A stretch of 41,812 bases of DNA from a virus: positions 1 through 41,812 of the IMG/VR virus record IMGVR_UViG_3300009285_001379; one strand, 5' to 3'. Numbering within the stretch: position 1 is the first letter of the stretch; each line of letters opens with the position of its first letter. This document shows, in pieces, positions 1 through 8,646 of the stretch. The translations under genes were made by a program, and so were the position numbers. The notes under the pieces are model-generated. The model searched no databases. It was given only the letters and a program-made list of their open reading frames with translations, and was not told the DNA's origin.

Positions 1-2
1 GC

Positions 3-1514
3 GATTTCTGCGGCGGCTCAAAACGCGGTCCACAGTGGCGCGCGTCCGCCTCGGGCGTCTATAGGCTACTTTACGGCGGAGCGGCCTTCGGCGGTAAGTC
101 CGCCTGGCTTGTAGCCGAGGCCCTCCGGTCCGCCAACCTGGCCCCGTACCGTGCCCTAATCCTTCGCGAGTCGCTCCAGGACGCTCGCGACCTGATCGAC
201 AAGGCACGGGAGCTTTACCGGCAATTACCGCAACTCTACAGCGAGCGGGGTGGGTGGAACGGCACGCGCTCCGAGTTCACATTCCGGAGCGGCGCAAAAG
301 TCCGGTTCGGTTACCTCCGCAACCCGGCCGATATTCACCACTACGACGGGCCGGGCTTCGACGACCTGTTTCTTGACGAACTCGTCCACTTTCAGGAGCA
401 GTGCGTTCGCGAACTCCTGGCCAGGGCCCGTCCAAACGTTCCCGGAAGGCGGGTCCGGATCCGATGCACATCGAATCCTCCGCGCCCGTCCGAGGGAAAG
501 TGGGTCCGGGACTGGTGGGCACCGTGGCTCCAGCGGAAAACCTACCCATGGCCGGCGAAACCGGGCGAGATCCGATACTACCTGAACACGCACGACGCCG
601 ACGGCAACCCGGCGATTGCCTGGCTTCCTCCGGGCGCAGACTGGCGGCCGTTCGTCGCCGCGCATTGCAACGGCTCGGCAGATGCGCCGAAGCTCAGGAC
701 GGCAACCTTCATTCCTGCGACGGTCCTGGACAACCCGATTGGCGTCTCGAGCGGGTACGCAGAGGACCTGAAGGCGCAGAGCTACGTTCGCTACCTTCAA
801 CTCGCCCTCGGCGATTGGGAGGCGGAATACAGCGCGGGCAACGTGTTCCGCTCCGATTGGTGGGGCGCACCTCTCCAGGTGTCCGGCTGGCTGTCGCCGG
901 CGCTCGTGCGGTGCCGGGTTCGGTACTGGGATCGGGCTGGCACCGAGCCAAACCCGGCGAATCCCGATCCCGACTGGACGGCGGGCGTACTGCTGGCGCT
1001 CACGACCTCCGATCAGCTGGTGGTAGAGGACGTGATCCACGCGCGCTTCCACGGTGGCCTCGTCGACGACTTGATCGGCGGGGTCGCAGGGGATCCGGAA
1101 GCGCGGACCCGGCTCGAGACAGAACTCCGTCGTCGGCGGCTCCCGGTCCCGGCCATCGACCCACCGGGCACGCTCTGTGCAGTCGAAGAGGATCCCGGGC
1201 AGGCGGGGAAAGCTCAGGCCGAGGCCTTCCTCGCGCGGATGCGCGGTTTTCGGGTTGCGGCGCGGGCGGTTCCTGCTCGAAGTCGGGGCGGAAAGCTGGA
1301 CAGGGCGGACGCGGCATCGGCCTCCGTCTATCACCAGCGGGTGCGGACCGTGGCGGCCGAATGGAGACAGGGCTTTTTGGCTGAACTGGCCGCGTTTCCA
1401 CCGCTGAAAGACGGGCAGGTCCACGATGACCAGGTTGACGCTTTCACCGGGGCGCACGATTTGCTCGAGGATTACAGGCGAAATCGACGGTTTACGCTCG
1501 GGCGCGATCGGTAG
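3..1514 (+). CDS. terL: Terminase large subunit, 5'-truncated
   Basis: ATP-driven motor and nuclease that cuts concatemeric phage DNA and pumps it into the prohead through the portal. The frame is open from base 3 with no start, so the N-terminus lies outside the window; 503 residues are visible. Counting from base 3, the Walker A loop GGAAFGGKS is at residues 25-33, Walker B DLFLDE at 121-126, and a coupling-type CTSNPP motif follows. The C-terminal RNase H-like nuclease has acidic candidates at D310 (RYWDRAG) and in HDDQVDAF at 474-481. Portal follows after 53 bases. A small subunit would be expected to the left. The family call is firm; the exact subfamily is not determined. Confidence 0.93.
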   Translation, partial: DFCGGSKRGPQWRASASGVYRLLYGGAAFGGKSAWLVAEALRSANLAPYRALILRESLQDARDLIDKARELYRQLPQLYSERGGWNGTRSEFTFRSGAKVRFGYLRNPADIHHYDGPGFDDLFLDELVHFQEQCVRELLARARPNVPGRRVRIRCTSNPPRPSEGKWVRDWWAPWLQRKTYPWPAKPGEIRYYLNTHDADGNPAIAWLPPGADWRPFVAAHCNGSADAPKLRTATFIPATVLDNPIGVSSGYAEDLKAQSYVRYLQLALGDWEAEYSAGNVFRSDWWGAPLQVSGWLSPALVRCRVRYWDRAGTEPNPANPDPDWTAGVLLALTTSDQLVVEDVIHARFHGGLVDDLIGGVAGDPEARTRLETELRRRRLPVPAIDPPGTLCAVEEDPGQAGKAQAEAFLARMRGFRVAARAVPARSRGGKLDRADAASASVYHQRVRTVAAEWRQGFLAELAAFPPLKDGQVHDDQVDAFTGAHDLLEDYRRNRRFTLGRDR

Positions 1515-1567
1515 CCTGTTGACCGGGCTACGTTTCCGGGCCACAATGGCCAGAGGAGGCAACGACG

Positions 1568-3820
1568 ATGATCCAAAATACTCTGAGCGGCATCGGGATG
1601 ACGGGGCGCGACCAGGCCATCGAGGACGATTTTGGCTGGGTCGACCAGGTTTTCCTGCAGGACGCCTATGTGATGCTCCGGTATCCACTGGCTCGGCGGG
1701 TGGTGACAGACTCTGCCGACAATATCACAGAGGCCGGCATCCATGTCTCCGCCTCCGGGGTGTCGGGCGACAAGATCGACGATCTCGAGAAGTACATCGA
1801 GAGTCACACGAAGATCAACTCTCTCCACGAATCACTGACGAACGCGATGGCCTTTGGGTTGGGTGCCGAGATCCTGGTGGTCGATGATGGGCGGAAGCCG
1901 TGGGAACCCGTCGACGAGGCGAACATTCGCGATGTGATCGCGGTCGTTCCGTCGCACCGATGGGAGCTCACACCGTGGGCATGGGGCGGCTCAATGGTGG
2001 TCCGTGGTCCCGATGGCCGGCCGACGGTAAACCAGCAGTATCAGCGCGAGCAGGTCTACAGCTATACGCCCTGGATGTATGGCTCGGACATGTCCGGCCG
2101 GGGCGGTGACTGGCTCGAAGGTCCGGGCGGCGATCCATGGACGATGCCCAGCGCGAACATGATCCAGAACGGTACCCGGATCCATGCCTCCCGAATCTGT
2201 GCGTATCCGGGAATTCCCCTGCCTCAAATTCTCCAGCGCGACAACGGCGGCTATCCCGATCCCATTCTCCGCCAGTGCCGCCGCCCGATCCTGGCCTGGT
2301 ACGGCCACGTCCATCACGCAGGCGATGCGGGGCGTCACCTCTCAGAGCTCGTCTATACCGGCGATCGTCTCACTCAGGCGATCGATATGCCGATGTCTGG
2401 CGTCCGGACTCCCGAGCAGGCGCAGGCGTATCTGGCGAACATGATTTCGAATCAACAGATAACCTCGAGCTATAAGGGGGTTCGCCTCCTTCAAGACGGA
2501 GAGACACTCGAGTATCTGGCAAAACCTCTGAGCGGGTTCGAGCAGTTGACGCAGGTGATCATGATTGATTGCGCCCTCTCGGCAGGTATTCCCCTCGAGA
2601 ACCTGTTCATGGTCTCGCCTCCTGGCGGTATTGGGGCGGCGGGCGCCGGGCGCTTTATCTGGGATAATTACGCGGCTACCACCCGTCGGAGATTCGACGG
2701 CTACGTCTCGCCTGCCAGGGCGAAGATCTACCGATACGCGGCGCTCGCGAAAAACGGCCCGATAGCGGCGACCGTCCCGATGCGTCTCGAACTGGGGTCG
2801 CTGACCTCCGAAACGCAGCTCGAGCGCGCTCAGCGAAAGCTGGCCGAATACCAGGCTCTCGAGGTGGCTCAGCTCAATAGCTGGGTCGACTCCAGAGAGG
2901 TCCGGGCGCGGGAGAAACAGACTCGAGACGACTTTATCACGCTCGAGGACCAATACGATGCAGACCTTCAAAAGCCAGGGGCTCTCGACCTGTCGGGAAT
3001 GGCGGGAGGGTTGGGGGGCGGAGAAGCGCCTGCCGGGGAAGCGCGCACGGATGCCGCGTGGAAGGAAGATGCGCATCCACGCGCGGAAGACGGGAAGTTT
3101 GGGGAGGGCGATGGATGTGGGGGCGAGGGATTGGATGTGTCTGGAAACGTCGAGGATGTGGCGTGGCGCTTCGCGGAACAATCGGGCGGGAAGTTCGGGG
3201 ATATCGCGGATATCCTTGAATCGAAAAAGACCAGCGGGGAGAAGGTGACTGCGTTGAAAGATCTTCTTGGCGAGTCATTCGGAAAATTAAGTGCTGTGCC
3301 AAAATCCAAGGACACAACCCCCGATGCGGTACCCGATACAAGCACGTCGTCGTCGGCCCCGAAGCCGGCCCAAGATGTTTACAAAAAATCGCCAGAGTTG
3401 GCGGAACTGATGGAACACGTGAGGTATCACATCGGACTCGATCAATATGACTCGCTCGGGGTTCGGCGTGTAAACAAGACTCCGAGGGCGAAAAATCCAC
3501 CCAAGGTGAAGCCGGGGCAGGAATTACCCGAGTCGCACCGGTGGGCGGACGACAAGGCGACGCAGGAAAAGTTGGGAGGCACGTCGACGACGGGGATAAA
3601 AATCAACGACGGCCCCGACGATGCGACACTTGAGGCGCGAGTAAAAAGCGCCCTCGAGTTGAATCTAAAAAATTATGGTCCTCCGGGACATTTTGTTTTA
3701 GTTGGCGGGGAAGGAGCTTACGATGGTCAGGACCCCGGCGAGTCCGTGATAAGCCGTGCGAAAGTTCTTGCTCGCTGGGATGCCGATGAAATAATGGTGC
3801 CGGACTTGAAGGGGGATTGA
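1568..3820 (+). CDS. Portal protein (DUF1073-type) with a long C-terminal extension
   Basis: Forms the dodecameric ring at the capsid vertex through which DNA passes. The ATG follows a GGAGG Shine-Dalgarno 8 bases upstream. Roughly residues 1-480 match the DUF1073 portal type (for example DAYVMLRYPLARRVVTDSAD near the N-terminus and a GIPLENLFMVSPPGG stretch). The protein is 750 aa; the core usually ends near 450-500. After residue ~480 comes a Gly/Ala linker, the motif HPRAEDGKFGEG (~502-513), and a Lys/Asn-rich region of about 240 residues with visibly lower GC codons that I do not recognise. The extension may be an internal virion domain or effector. Its stop TGA overlaps the next ATG by one base. 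Confidence 0.88.
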   Translation: MIQNTLSGIGMTGRDQAIEDDFGWVDQVFLQDAYVMLRYPLARRVVTDSADNITEAGIHVSASGVSGDKIDDLEKYIESHTKINSLHESLTNAMAFGLGAEILVVDDGRKPWEPVDEANIRDVIAVVPSHRWELTPWAWGGSMVVRGPDGRPTVNQQYQREQVYSYTPWMYGSDMSGRGGDWLEGPGGDPWTMPSANMIQNGTRIHASRICAYPGIPLPQILQRDNGGYPDPILRQCRRPILAWYGHVHHAGDAGRHLSELVYTGDRLTQAIDMPMSGVRTPEQAQAYLANMISNQQITSSYKGVRLLQDGETLEYLAKPLSGFEQLTQVIMIDCALSAGIPLENLFMVSPPGGIGAAGAGRFIWDNYAATTRRRFDGYVSPARAKIYRYAALAKNGPIAATVPMRLELGSLTSETQLERAQRKLAEYQALEVAQLNSWVDSREVRAREKQTRDDFITLEDQYDADLQKPGALDLSGMAGGLGGGEAPAGEARTDAAWKEDAHPRAEDGKFGEGDGCGGEGLDVSGNVEDVAWRFAEQSGGKFGDIADILESKKTSGEKVTALKDLLGESFGKLSAVPKSKDTTPDAVPDTSTSSSAPKPAQDVYKKSPELAELMEHVRYHIGLDQYDSLGVRRVNKTPRAKNPPKVKPGQELPESHRWADDKATQEKLGGTSTTGIKINDGPDDATLEARVKSALELNLKNYGPPGHFVLVGGEGAYDGQDPGESVISRAKVLARWDADEIMVPDLKGD

Positions 3821-4701
3821 TGCAACTCCATCCGCCCCGCTCGACCGATGCCCTCGAAACGGAGTTCGAGGCCGCGATCACGGGCTATCTATCCGCGCTC
3901 CGTCTCGCCATTGCCCGGCAGGTGTTGCCCCGGGTCGGGGAGTTGCTCGAGCGGTACGCGGCGCCGAGGTTTGACGACGCGGATGCCGGCAGGGTCCAGA
4001 TCGCGGGGCTCAACCTGGAGTTTCTCGAGATTTCGCGCACAGAGCTCGAGCAGTCCCTGCTGGACTTCGGCGCGCGGGTCGTCGACTTCGGCAATGAGTC
4101 GGCTCGGCGGCAGCTCGAGGCGGAGGTCCCGAAAGAAAAGCGGCGGCGGCTGATGGCTCTCGGGCTCGACACGCTCGAGCCATGGATGCTGAAGCGGGCG
4201 CGGGAGTGGGCCGCGCTCAACGCCGACTTGATCGTGAGCTTGCCTCAAGACCTGGCGCAACAGGTCGATAATCAGATCATGGCCGCGGTGCGAGACGGAA
4301 AACGACCTGAAACGCTGGCGGGAGAGCTCGAGCAGTGGCTGAGTGTTCCGCCGTCGCGGGCGCAACTGCTTGCGCGTGACCAGGTGGGGAAGCTCCAATC
4401 GGACATCATTGCGGGTCGACAGCAGGAACTCGGGATCGAGTCGTATTACTGGATGACTGCGAACGATCGTCGCGTTGTCGGCAGGCCTGGCGGGCTTTAC
4501 CCGAAAGGATCGCTGCGGCATCAGGACCACTACATCCGACGCGGGCGGCTGTTCGTTGCGAATGAAGGCCCACCGCTGGTGGAATTGGTCGATGGAAAGC
4601 GCGTCGTGCATGAGGATTGGACGGACGGGCACCCGGGGGATGGAATACAGTGCCGCTGCTGGAGGCGGCCGAACATTGACGGACTATTGAGGAGGCTTTG
4701 A
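3820..4701 (+). CDS. Phage Mu F-like minor head protein
   Basis: Minor capsid protein of the MuF/SPP1 gp7 family, thought to sit inside the prohead at the portal and aid morphogenesis. The C-terminal half carries the family signature: ARDQVGKLQSDI followed by Y-W-x5-DRRV, paired histidines, and a GIQCRCW motif close to the C-terminus. The ATG at 3820 is preferred over the TTG one codon earlier because it overlaps the portal stop (TGATG). The N-terminal half is helical and charged. Its stop overlaps the start of the endolysin gene, so the two are probably translationally coupled. Confidence 0.88.
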   Translation: MQLHPPRSTDALETEFEAAITGYLSALRLAIARQVLPRVGELLERYAAPRFDDADAGRVQIAGLNLEFLEISRTELEQSLLDFGARVVDFGNESARRQLEAEVPKEKRRRLMALGLDTLEPWMLKRAREWAALNADLIVSLPQDLAQQVDNQIMAAVRDGKRPETLAGELEQWLSVPPSRAQLLARDQVGKLQSDIIAGRQQELGIESYYWMTANDRRVVGRPGGLYPKGSLRHQDHYIRRGRLFVANEGPPLVELVDGKRVVHEDWTDGHPGDGIQCRCWRRPNIDGLLRRL

Positions 4702-5219
4702 TGTCGGAAGTTCTGGAAGTTGCGTTTACCCAGCTCGGCACGCTCGAGCAGGGCAAGAACAAGACCCTTTTCGGCGCGTGGTACGGCGAGCACGCGGGGC
4801 AAAATTGGAACGGGCAACCCTGGTGTGCGATGTTCGTCTCATGGTGCTACTGGAAGTCCGGCTTTGCCCTCCCCGAAATGCAGGCTCCGGGCTTCAGCGG
4901 GTTTGCCTCCGTCGCCATCGGTCTCGAGGCATGCTATCAGCGCGGCTGGTGGGTCGATGCCCCGGAACCGGGGGATCTGGTTTTCCTCGCGCTCGGGACG
5001 CAGGGCAAGCCGTCGCACGTCGGGCTGGTGGTCCTCGCGAGTGAGGAGCAGGACATCATCGTCACGATCGAGGGAAACACTTCGCCCGCAGACCTGCCGG
5101 ACGGGGTGTACCTGATGGTTCGGGGGTTCGCGGACGTGGCGGCTTTTGCGCGCCCGATCTTCGACCCGAACAAAACCTGTCACGGGCCGTGCTGGGTGTG
5201 CGGGGTGTGTCCTGTATGA
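4701..5219 (+). CDS. CHAP-domain endolysin / peptidoglycan hydrolase
   Basis: A cysteine-dependent amidase or peptidase expected to cleave peptidoglycan at lysis or entry. The 172-residue protein is essentially one CHAP domain: catalytic Cys42 in PWCAMFVSW, His106 in PSHVGLVV, and an acidic/polar partner in IEGNTS (E124/N126). No signal peptide is seen, so export would need a holin, and two small membrane proteins follow directly. The ATG has a perfect GGAGG 5 bases upstream and overlaps the MuF stop. The C-terminal tail is Cys-rich (CHGPCWVCGVC), which is unusual and could bind metal. A virion-associated role cannot be excluded given its place in the head module. Confidence 0.85.
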   Translation: MSEVLEVAFTQLGTLEQGKNKTLFGAWYGEHAGQNWNGQPWCAMFVSWCYWKSGFALPEMQAPGFSGFASVAIGLEACYQRGWWVDAPEPGDLVFLALGTQGKPSHVGLVVLASEEQDIIVTIEGNTSPADLPDGVYLMVRGFADVAAFARPIFDPNKTCHGPCWVCGVCPV

Positions 5220-5279
5220 TTTGTGTCGCGATTCACTCGCGGACTCGATAGGATAGGAGGGATAAATGGGAGGCGTCAA

Positions 5280-5591
5280 GTGGACGAAAAAATGCTCGAG
5301 TTGGCTAAAACATATGGTCCTTGGGCTACTATCTTGGTGGTGGTCGTTCTGGGCCGGCTCAACGCCATCTCGAGCGTGCTCGGGCGAATTGCTGACGCAT
5401 GGATTGATGGCATCCGAGTCCGAACCGACGCGGTTCGCGCGCGAACAGAACGCGATCGAGCCGAAACGCTGCTTAACCAGGCAGTCCTGCGTCAGTCGCA
5501 CAGGGAGAGGGCGAGCATTGAGGGCGTACCTAGATCCGGAGAGCGGCCAGACGTGGGACGACGTTCTGCCAGTTCTGGCGGCAAGCGCTGA
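5280..5591 (+). CDS. Small membrane protein, holin-like
   Basis: A 103-residue protein with one hydrophobic segment near the N-terminus (residues ~14-35, PWATILVVVVLGRL), then an Arg/Glu-rich amphipathic or coiled-coil region. The GTG at 5280 is chosen because GGGAGG lies 6 bases upstream; an ATG five codons in is the alternative. An ATG at 5266 in the +1 frame has its own upstream GGAGG, but its translation is not protein-like at first. Placement right after the CHAP endolysin suggests a holin or antiholin. No family was recognised, so this rests on topology and context. Its last 74 bases overlap the next gene. Confidence 0.5.
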   Translation: MDEKMLELAKTYGPWATILVVVVLGRLNAISSVLGRIADAWIDGIRVRTDAVRARTERDRAETLLNQAVLRQSHRERASIEGVPRSGERPDVGRRSASSGGKR

Positions 5592-5745
5592 TGATGCGCG
5601 TCGAAGGGCAAGCCGTGGCTACGCGATCCTGATCGCACTTCTGGCCGGCGCGATCCTCCTCAGTTGCCTCGTGTTCTGGCCGGTGCCAGATACGCGAGTC
5701 GAGGTCCCTGGGATCGCCAGATCTGCTATTGCTGGGCCGTGGTAG
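5518..5745 (+). CDS. Small single-pass membrane protein in the lysis cluster
   Basis: Encodes 75 residues: a soluble N-terminus (YLDPESGQTWDDVLPVL), then one strong transmembrane segment (~35-56, GYAILIALLAGAILLSCLVF) and a short tail. The TTG start is inferred from GGGAGAGG just upstream and from where protein-like sequence begins. It overlaps the preceding holin-like gene in a different frame, which resembles nested lysis genes in other phages, although no lipobox or spanin signature is present. It could be a second holin, an antiholin or an unrelated membrane protein. Confidence 0.45.
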   Translation: MRAYLDPESGQTWDDVLPVLAASADDARRRASRGYAILIALLAGAILLSCLVFWPVPDTRVEVPGIARSAIAGPW

Positions 5746-6037
5746 GCGCAGGGGTACGCATCGCGAAGCGGATCACGTCTCGCGCGCATTTCTCGAAGAC
5801 TCGAGCCGGACAGGTAACCCGGCCCGTGAAGCGCCCGTTTCTGTGCACGTCAAGCGCGGCGGCTGTGTGAATGATGAGGCCCTCCTCGGGCGGCATGTTC
5901 TCCGGCAGGCGCAACTCACCGTCCACCAGATGCGCCGAGTAGTCCACGTCATACACGTCACTGGCGCTGCGCTCGCGCTCAACCTGGCGCCAGTCGAACC
6001 CCTTGGTTTTCCACCATCGTTTTTCCGAATTCGTCAT
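5726..6037 (-). CDS. Hypothetical protein, 3' end of the reverse-strand modification cassette
   Basis: A 103-residue soluble protein, not recognised. It begins MTNSEKRWWKTKGFDW and has an acidic middle and a C-terminus rich in Arg/Val (GRFTGRVTCPARVFEKCARD). AGGAGA lies upstream of the ATG and the gene starts 4 bases after the Dam-like methylase stop, so it belongs to the same leftward operon. Its 3' end overlaps the convergent lysis gene by 20 bases. The reading frame has normal codon bias and the length is clean. Any link to DNA modification comes only from its position. Confidence 0.6.
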   Translation of the reverse strand: MTNSEKRWWKTKGFDWRQVERERSASDVYDVDYSAHLVDGELRLPENMPPEEGLIIHTAAALDVHRNGRFTGRVTCPARVFEKCARDVIRFAMRTPAPTTAQQ

Positions 6038-6040
6038 GAT

Positions 6041-7033
6041 CTATTCTCCTGAAAATAGGCCTCCCTGAACAACTCGTCCGACCCGCAGACAATGCGGATT
6101 GAACCACAACACCTCTCGAGCCGCATTCTCCCTGCCGCGACCTTCCCCCTGAGAGCCGAATCCACCGCGAGCTTTCCACGGCAAAGCAGTCCATCCGGGC
6201 ATCTCGTGTTCGCCCTCGTAGCCTGCCAGGCAGATCCGATACAGTCGGTCATTGCCTCGCTCGAGAGCCCATCGACGAACGTCGTGAGCGACGGACAGAT
6301 CCTCAGTCGAGTACAACGCCCTATCCCGGTTGGCCTCTGCGGAATACGGCGGGTCGAGAAACACAGCAGTCAACCCGTGTTTCGTAGTCACCGAATCCCC
6401 ACAAACCCGGGACCAGTCGCCAGAGCACACCCGGACGCCACGCAAACGCTCGGAAAGCGCGCGGAACCAATCGCGGATGAAGTCGCCCCTCCCCGCGTTG
6501 CCCAGGTGCGGGCGTTGGCGATTGATGCCCATCCCAGCGTTGCCGAGGTGTGGGAGTTGGCGATTCACCCCAGCACCGTCACGCTTTGCCCACGCTTCCC
6601 CAGTCCACTGCCACGGGCCTTTGCCTGCACACCAGCCGGAGCCGATCCATGAGCAGATACCCCAGCACCACCAGCCAGCAATCTGTGCGTCGAATCCGAG
6701 GGGGTCACCAAGGATGGACTCGAGCCGCTTGGTGCCATCAGTGATCAGCCAGTAGTGCCGGGATTCCAAGTCCGTCTCGTTTACAGGCCAGTCGCACCAC
6801 GCTGTCACGGCGTCAGAATCGAAATGGACCGCGCGCCAGAAATTGGCCACAAAGCGGTCTTTGTCGTTGATCGTTTCGACGCCTTCAAACGGAGTCGGAC
6901 GGGCCAACAGCACTGCGCCAGATCCAAAGAACGGCTCGATATAATTCCGCACGTAGCCGAAGCGCAGCCAGATCTCAGTGGCTACTGTGGATTTGCCACC
7001 GAACCAGGGAAATGGAGCCTGAAGCTCTACCAC
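6041..7033 (-). CDS. Dam-like N6-adenine DNA methyltransferase (D12 class)
   Basis: Transfers methyl from SAM to adenine N6 in a specific DNA site. The protein starts in APFPWFGGKS (residues 6-15), has the SAM-binding motif EPFFGSGAVLL (~33-43) and the catalytic DPPYS at 227-231. The GTG at 7033 is preferred: it overlaps the upstream methylase stop, has AGGG nearby, and puts the family's usual N-terminus at residue 1; an ATG at 7087 is possible. The target-recognition region holds a tandem duplication of a 14-residue unit (NRQxPHLGNAGxG). It is the downstream member of a four-methylase leftward operon. Specificity cannot be read from sequence. Confidence 0.88.
   Translation of the reverse strand: MVELQAPFPWFGGKSTVATEIWLRFGYVRNYIEPFFGSGAVLLARPTPFEGVETINDKDRFVANFWRAVHFDSDAVTAWCDWPVNETDLESRHYWLITDGTKRLESILGDPLGFDAQIAGWWCWGICSWIGSGWCAGKGPWQWTGEAWAKRDGAGVNRQLPHLGNAGMGINRQRPHLGNAGRGDFIRDWFRALSERLRGVRVCSGDWSRVCGDSVTTKHGLTAVFLDPPYSAEANRDRALYSTEDLSVAHDVRRWALERGNDRLYRICLAGYEGEHEMPGWTALPWKARGGFGSQGEGRGRENAAREVLWFNPHCLRVGRVVQGGLFSGE
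6495..6578 (-). repeat. 42-nt tandem duplication inside the Dam-like gene
   Basis: Two in-frame, diverged copies of a 42-base unit encode NRQLPHLGNAGMGI and NRQRPHLGNAGRGD. The GNAG-containing loop lies between the SAM-binding and catalytic motifs, where D12 enzymes hold their DNA-recognition region. Confidence 0.7.
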
Positions 7034-8646
7034 AACACACCCTGCATAGCCAGCAGCCTGCCCGCCGGCCTCGAGACTGTCACCCATTCCGACTGTTTCG
7101 CCCCGTCCCCGTCGTCGCCGGCCCAGAACCCGCTTTTCCGTTTCACCATGGCCCCGACGTCGTACCCGTGCCACCGCTGCCCCGTCGCCGCTTCCAGCTC
7201 TGCAGACAGGTTGCAGGACTCGGAAACGCCGACCACGACCTCGATGCCGTCTCGTTTCCCTGCCTCGAGCCAGCGCCGGCACAGCTCGAGCAGCGCCTGC
7301 CGGGTGAACGTGTCACCGTAGCCGGTCGATGTCGTTTTGCCCCCGTCGCCGTCCCGTCCGAGATACGGCGGGTCGATGTACACCACGCACCGGTACGGCC
7401 TCCCCGTCCACGGAAGCGCCGGGGGTAACGGAACATCCTCCTCTGGCACAAGCGACGCGTCGACAGGGAACAGGGATCCGGTTGGGAGGGATGAGAGGCG
7501 GGAAGCTATAGTGCTAGTAGCTATCGGCGAGCCGGCGTCGTAGTGGATGTTTGTCGGCGCGAATTCTTCGGGGATGGTTTCCGAGCGTCGGCCATCGCCG
7601 CGCAGTGCGTTCCATCCGCCGCGCATGTCTGGCACAACCGGCTTATTACCCCACTGATTCGCCTGCAAATACATCCACGTCGCCAGCACCTCAGGCACCA
7701 CGAGCCCCGCGTCAAGCCTCGTGACCAGCGCAGGCACGTCTGACCCCGGCAGGCTCGAGGCGAGTGTCCAGCGGGGATTCTGCCAGCCTCGAGCGTGCGT
7801 CCCGTCGTGTCCGCCGGTCGGGTCGAACTCATATCGAAACCCGTGGTCATGCCACCCGCCCTTGCCAGGCGTGACGGGTTTTCCGGCCGGCGCTTGAGAC
7901 TGCATCAGCATCCACGCCGCCAGCGTCGATGCAAGCCTCTCGGGAGTCACCAGGCCCGCGTCTATCCGGGTCACGATCGCCGGGGCGGACTTCGGTAGGG
8001 AGGCGAACTTCGCAGCCTCTGCCCAGCGGGGATTAAACCAACCTGCAAATTGCCCCGATGTATTGCCCATCGCTTGTTCCGGGCAAAAAGTGATCGTGCT
8101 CACCCGTGATTCGCGCATCATACCCCACGGATGTTGCCCGTCTGGCCACGGCACAACTGAACATCTTGAGAATGCCCGCGCCTGCAGGAAACCCCAGACC
8201 GCCGCCGCATCCTGCACTTCGGCCGGTATCGGCGCCTTGCGCAGTTCCTCCCAGAGCTGGCGAGCGTCCCGAGCCCCCGACCCGCCGCAGACAGGACACC
8301 CTACCACAAGACCCGTCTGAGTTGCGCACATCGCCGGATCGGGCTTCACCTCTCCAGCTCGAGCACGCGTGACCATGCCGGGGAGGCACGAAGGGCACGG
8401 GACCCACGCCGAGATAATCCGGGACACCTCTCGAGCGAGTTCAGGACAGGCACGGCAGAGTGCGTACAACCAGCAGCCCAAGTCCGAGTCGTTATTCCAC
8501 TCGAGCGCCACGTCTCGCGGGTGGTAGCCAAGGATGCCCTGGAGTGGCGCAGCGAAGCGCGTCTTGGCCCCGGTTCGAGACAGCGCCGGCTTATGCGCGA
8601 GGCCGTTGATGCCAACGAAGGGTTGGATGAGGATTGTGGAGATCAA
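7027..8646 (-). CDS. Large atypical DPPY DNA methyltransferase with inserted cysteine pairs and repeats
   Basis: Probable SAM-dependent adenine methyltransferase of 539 aa. The N-terminus reads MISTILIQPFVGING and leads to an ND motif (WNNDSD, 50-55) like the D12 class; the catalytic-type YIDPPYLG is far downstream (D425). Between them are two Cys pairs (C84/C87 and C117/C120, a likely zinc ribbon) and a ~55-residue repeat (about 202-260 and 287-339: GWxNPRW, VTRxDAGLVxPE, GKPVxP). The TTG start overlaps the preceding stop and has AGGGAG 6 bases upstream; the longer open frame before it is a shadow of the next gene. It could alternatively be a nucleotide- or base-modifying enzyme with a methylase-like core. 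Confidence 0.7.
   Translation of the reverse strand: MISTILIQPFVGINGLAHKPALSRTGAKTRFAAPLQGILGYHPRDVALEWNNDSDLGCWLYALCRACPELAREVSRIISAWVPCPSCLPGMVTRARAGEVKPDPAMCATQTGLVVGCPVCGGSGARDARQLWEELRKAPIPAEVQDAAAVWGFLQARAFSRCSVVPWPDGQHPWGMMRESRVSTITFCPEQAMGNTSGQFAGWFNPRWAEAAKFASLPKSAPAIVTRIDAGLVTPERLASTLAAWMLMQSQAPAGKPVTPGKGGWHDHGFRYEFDPTGGHDGTHARGWQNPRWTLASSLPGSDVPALVTRLDAGLVVPEVLATWMYLQANQWGNKPVVPDMRGGWNALRGDGRRSETIPEEFAPTNIHYDAGSPIATSTIASRLSSLPTGSLFPVDASLVPEEDVPLPPALPWTGRPYRCVVYIDPPYLGRDGDGGKTTSTGYGDTFTRQALLELCRRWLEAGKRDGIEVVVGVSESCNLSAELEAATGQRWHGYDVGAMVKRKSGFWAGDDGDGAKQSEWVTVSRPAGRLLAMQGVLW

Noticed and set aside
225-1688. 487-codon reverse open frame over terminase
   Set aside because: Shadow of the terminase motor and nuclease, which carries clear motifs.
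5266-5517. ATG 5266 as start of one 159-aa protein reaching 5745
   Set aside because: Its first 80 residues are Ser/Cys/Arg-rich shadow of the holin-like gene; protein-like sequence begins at 5518.
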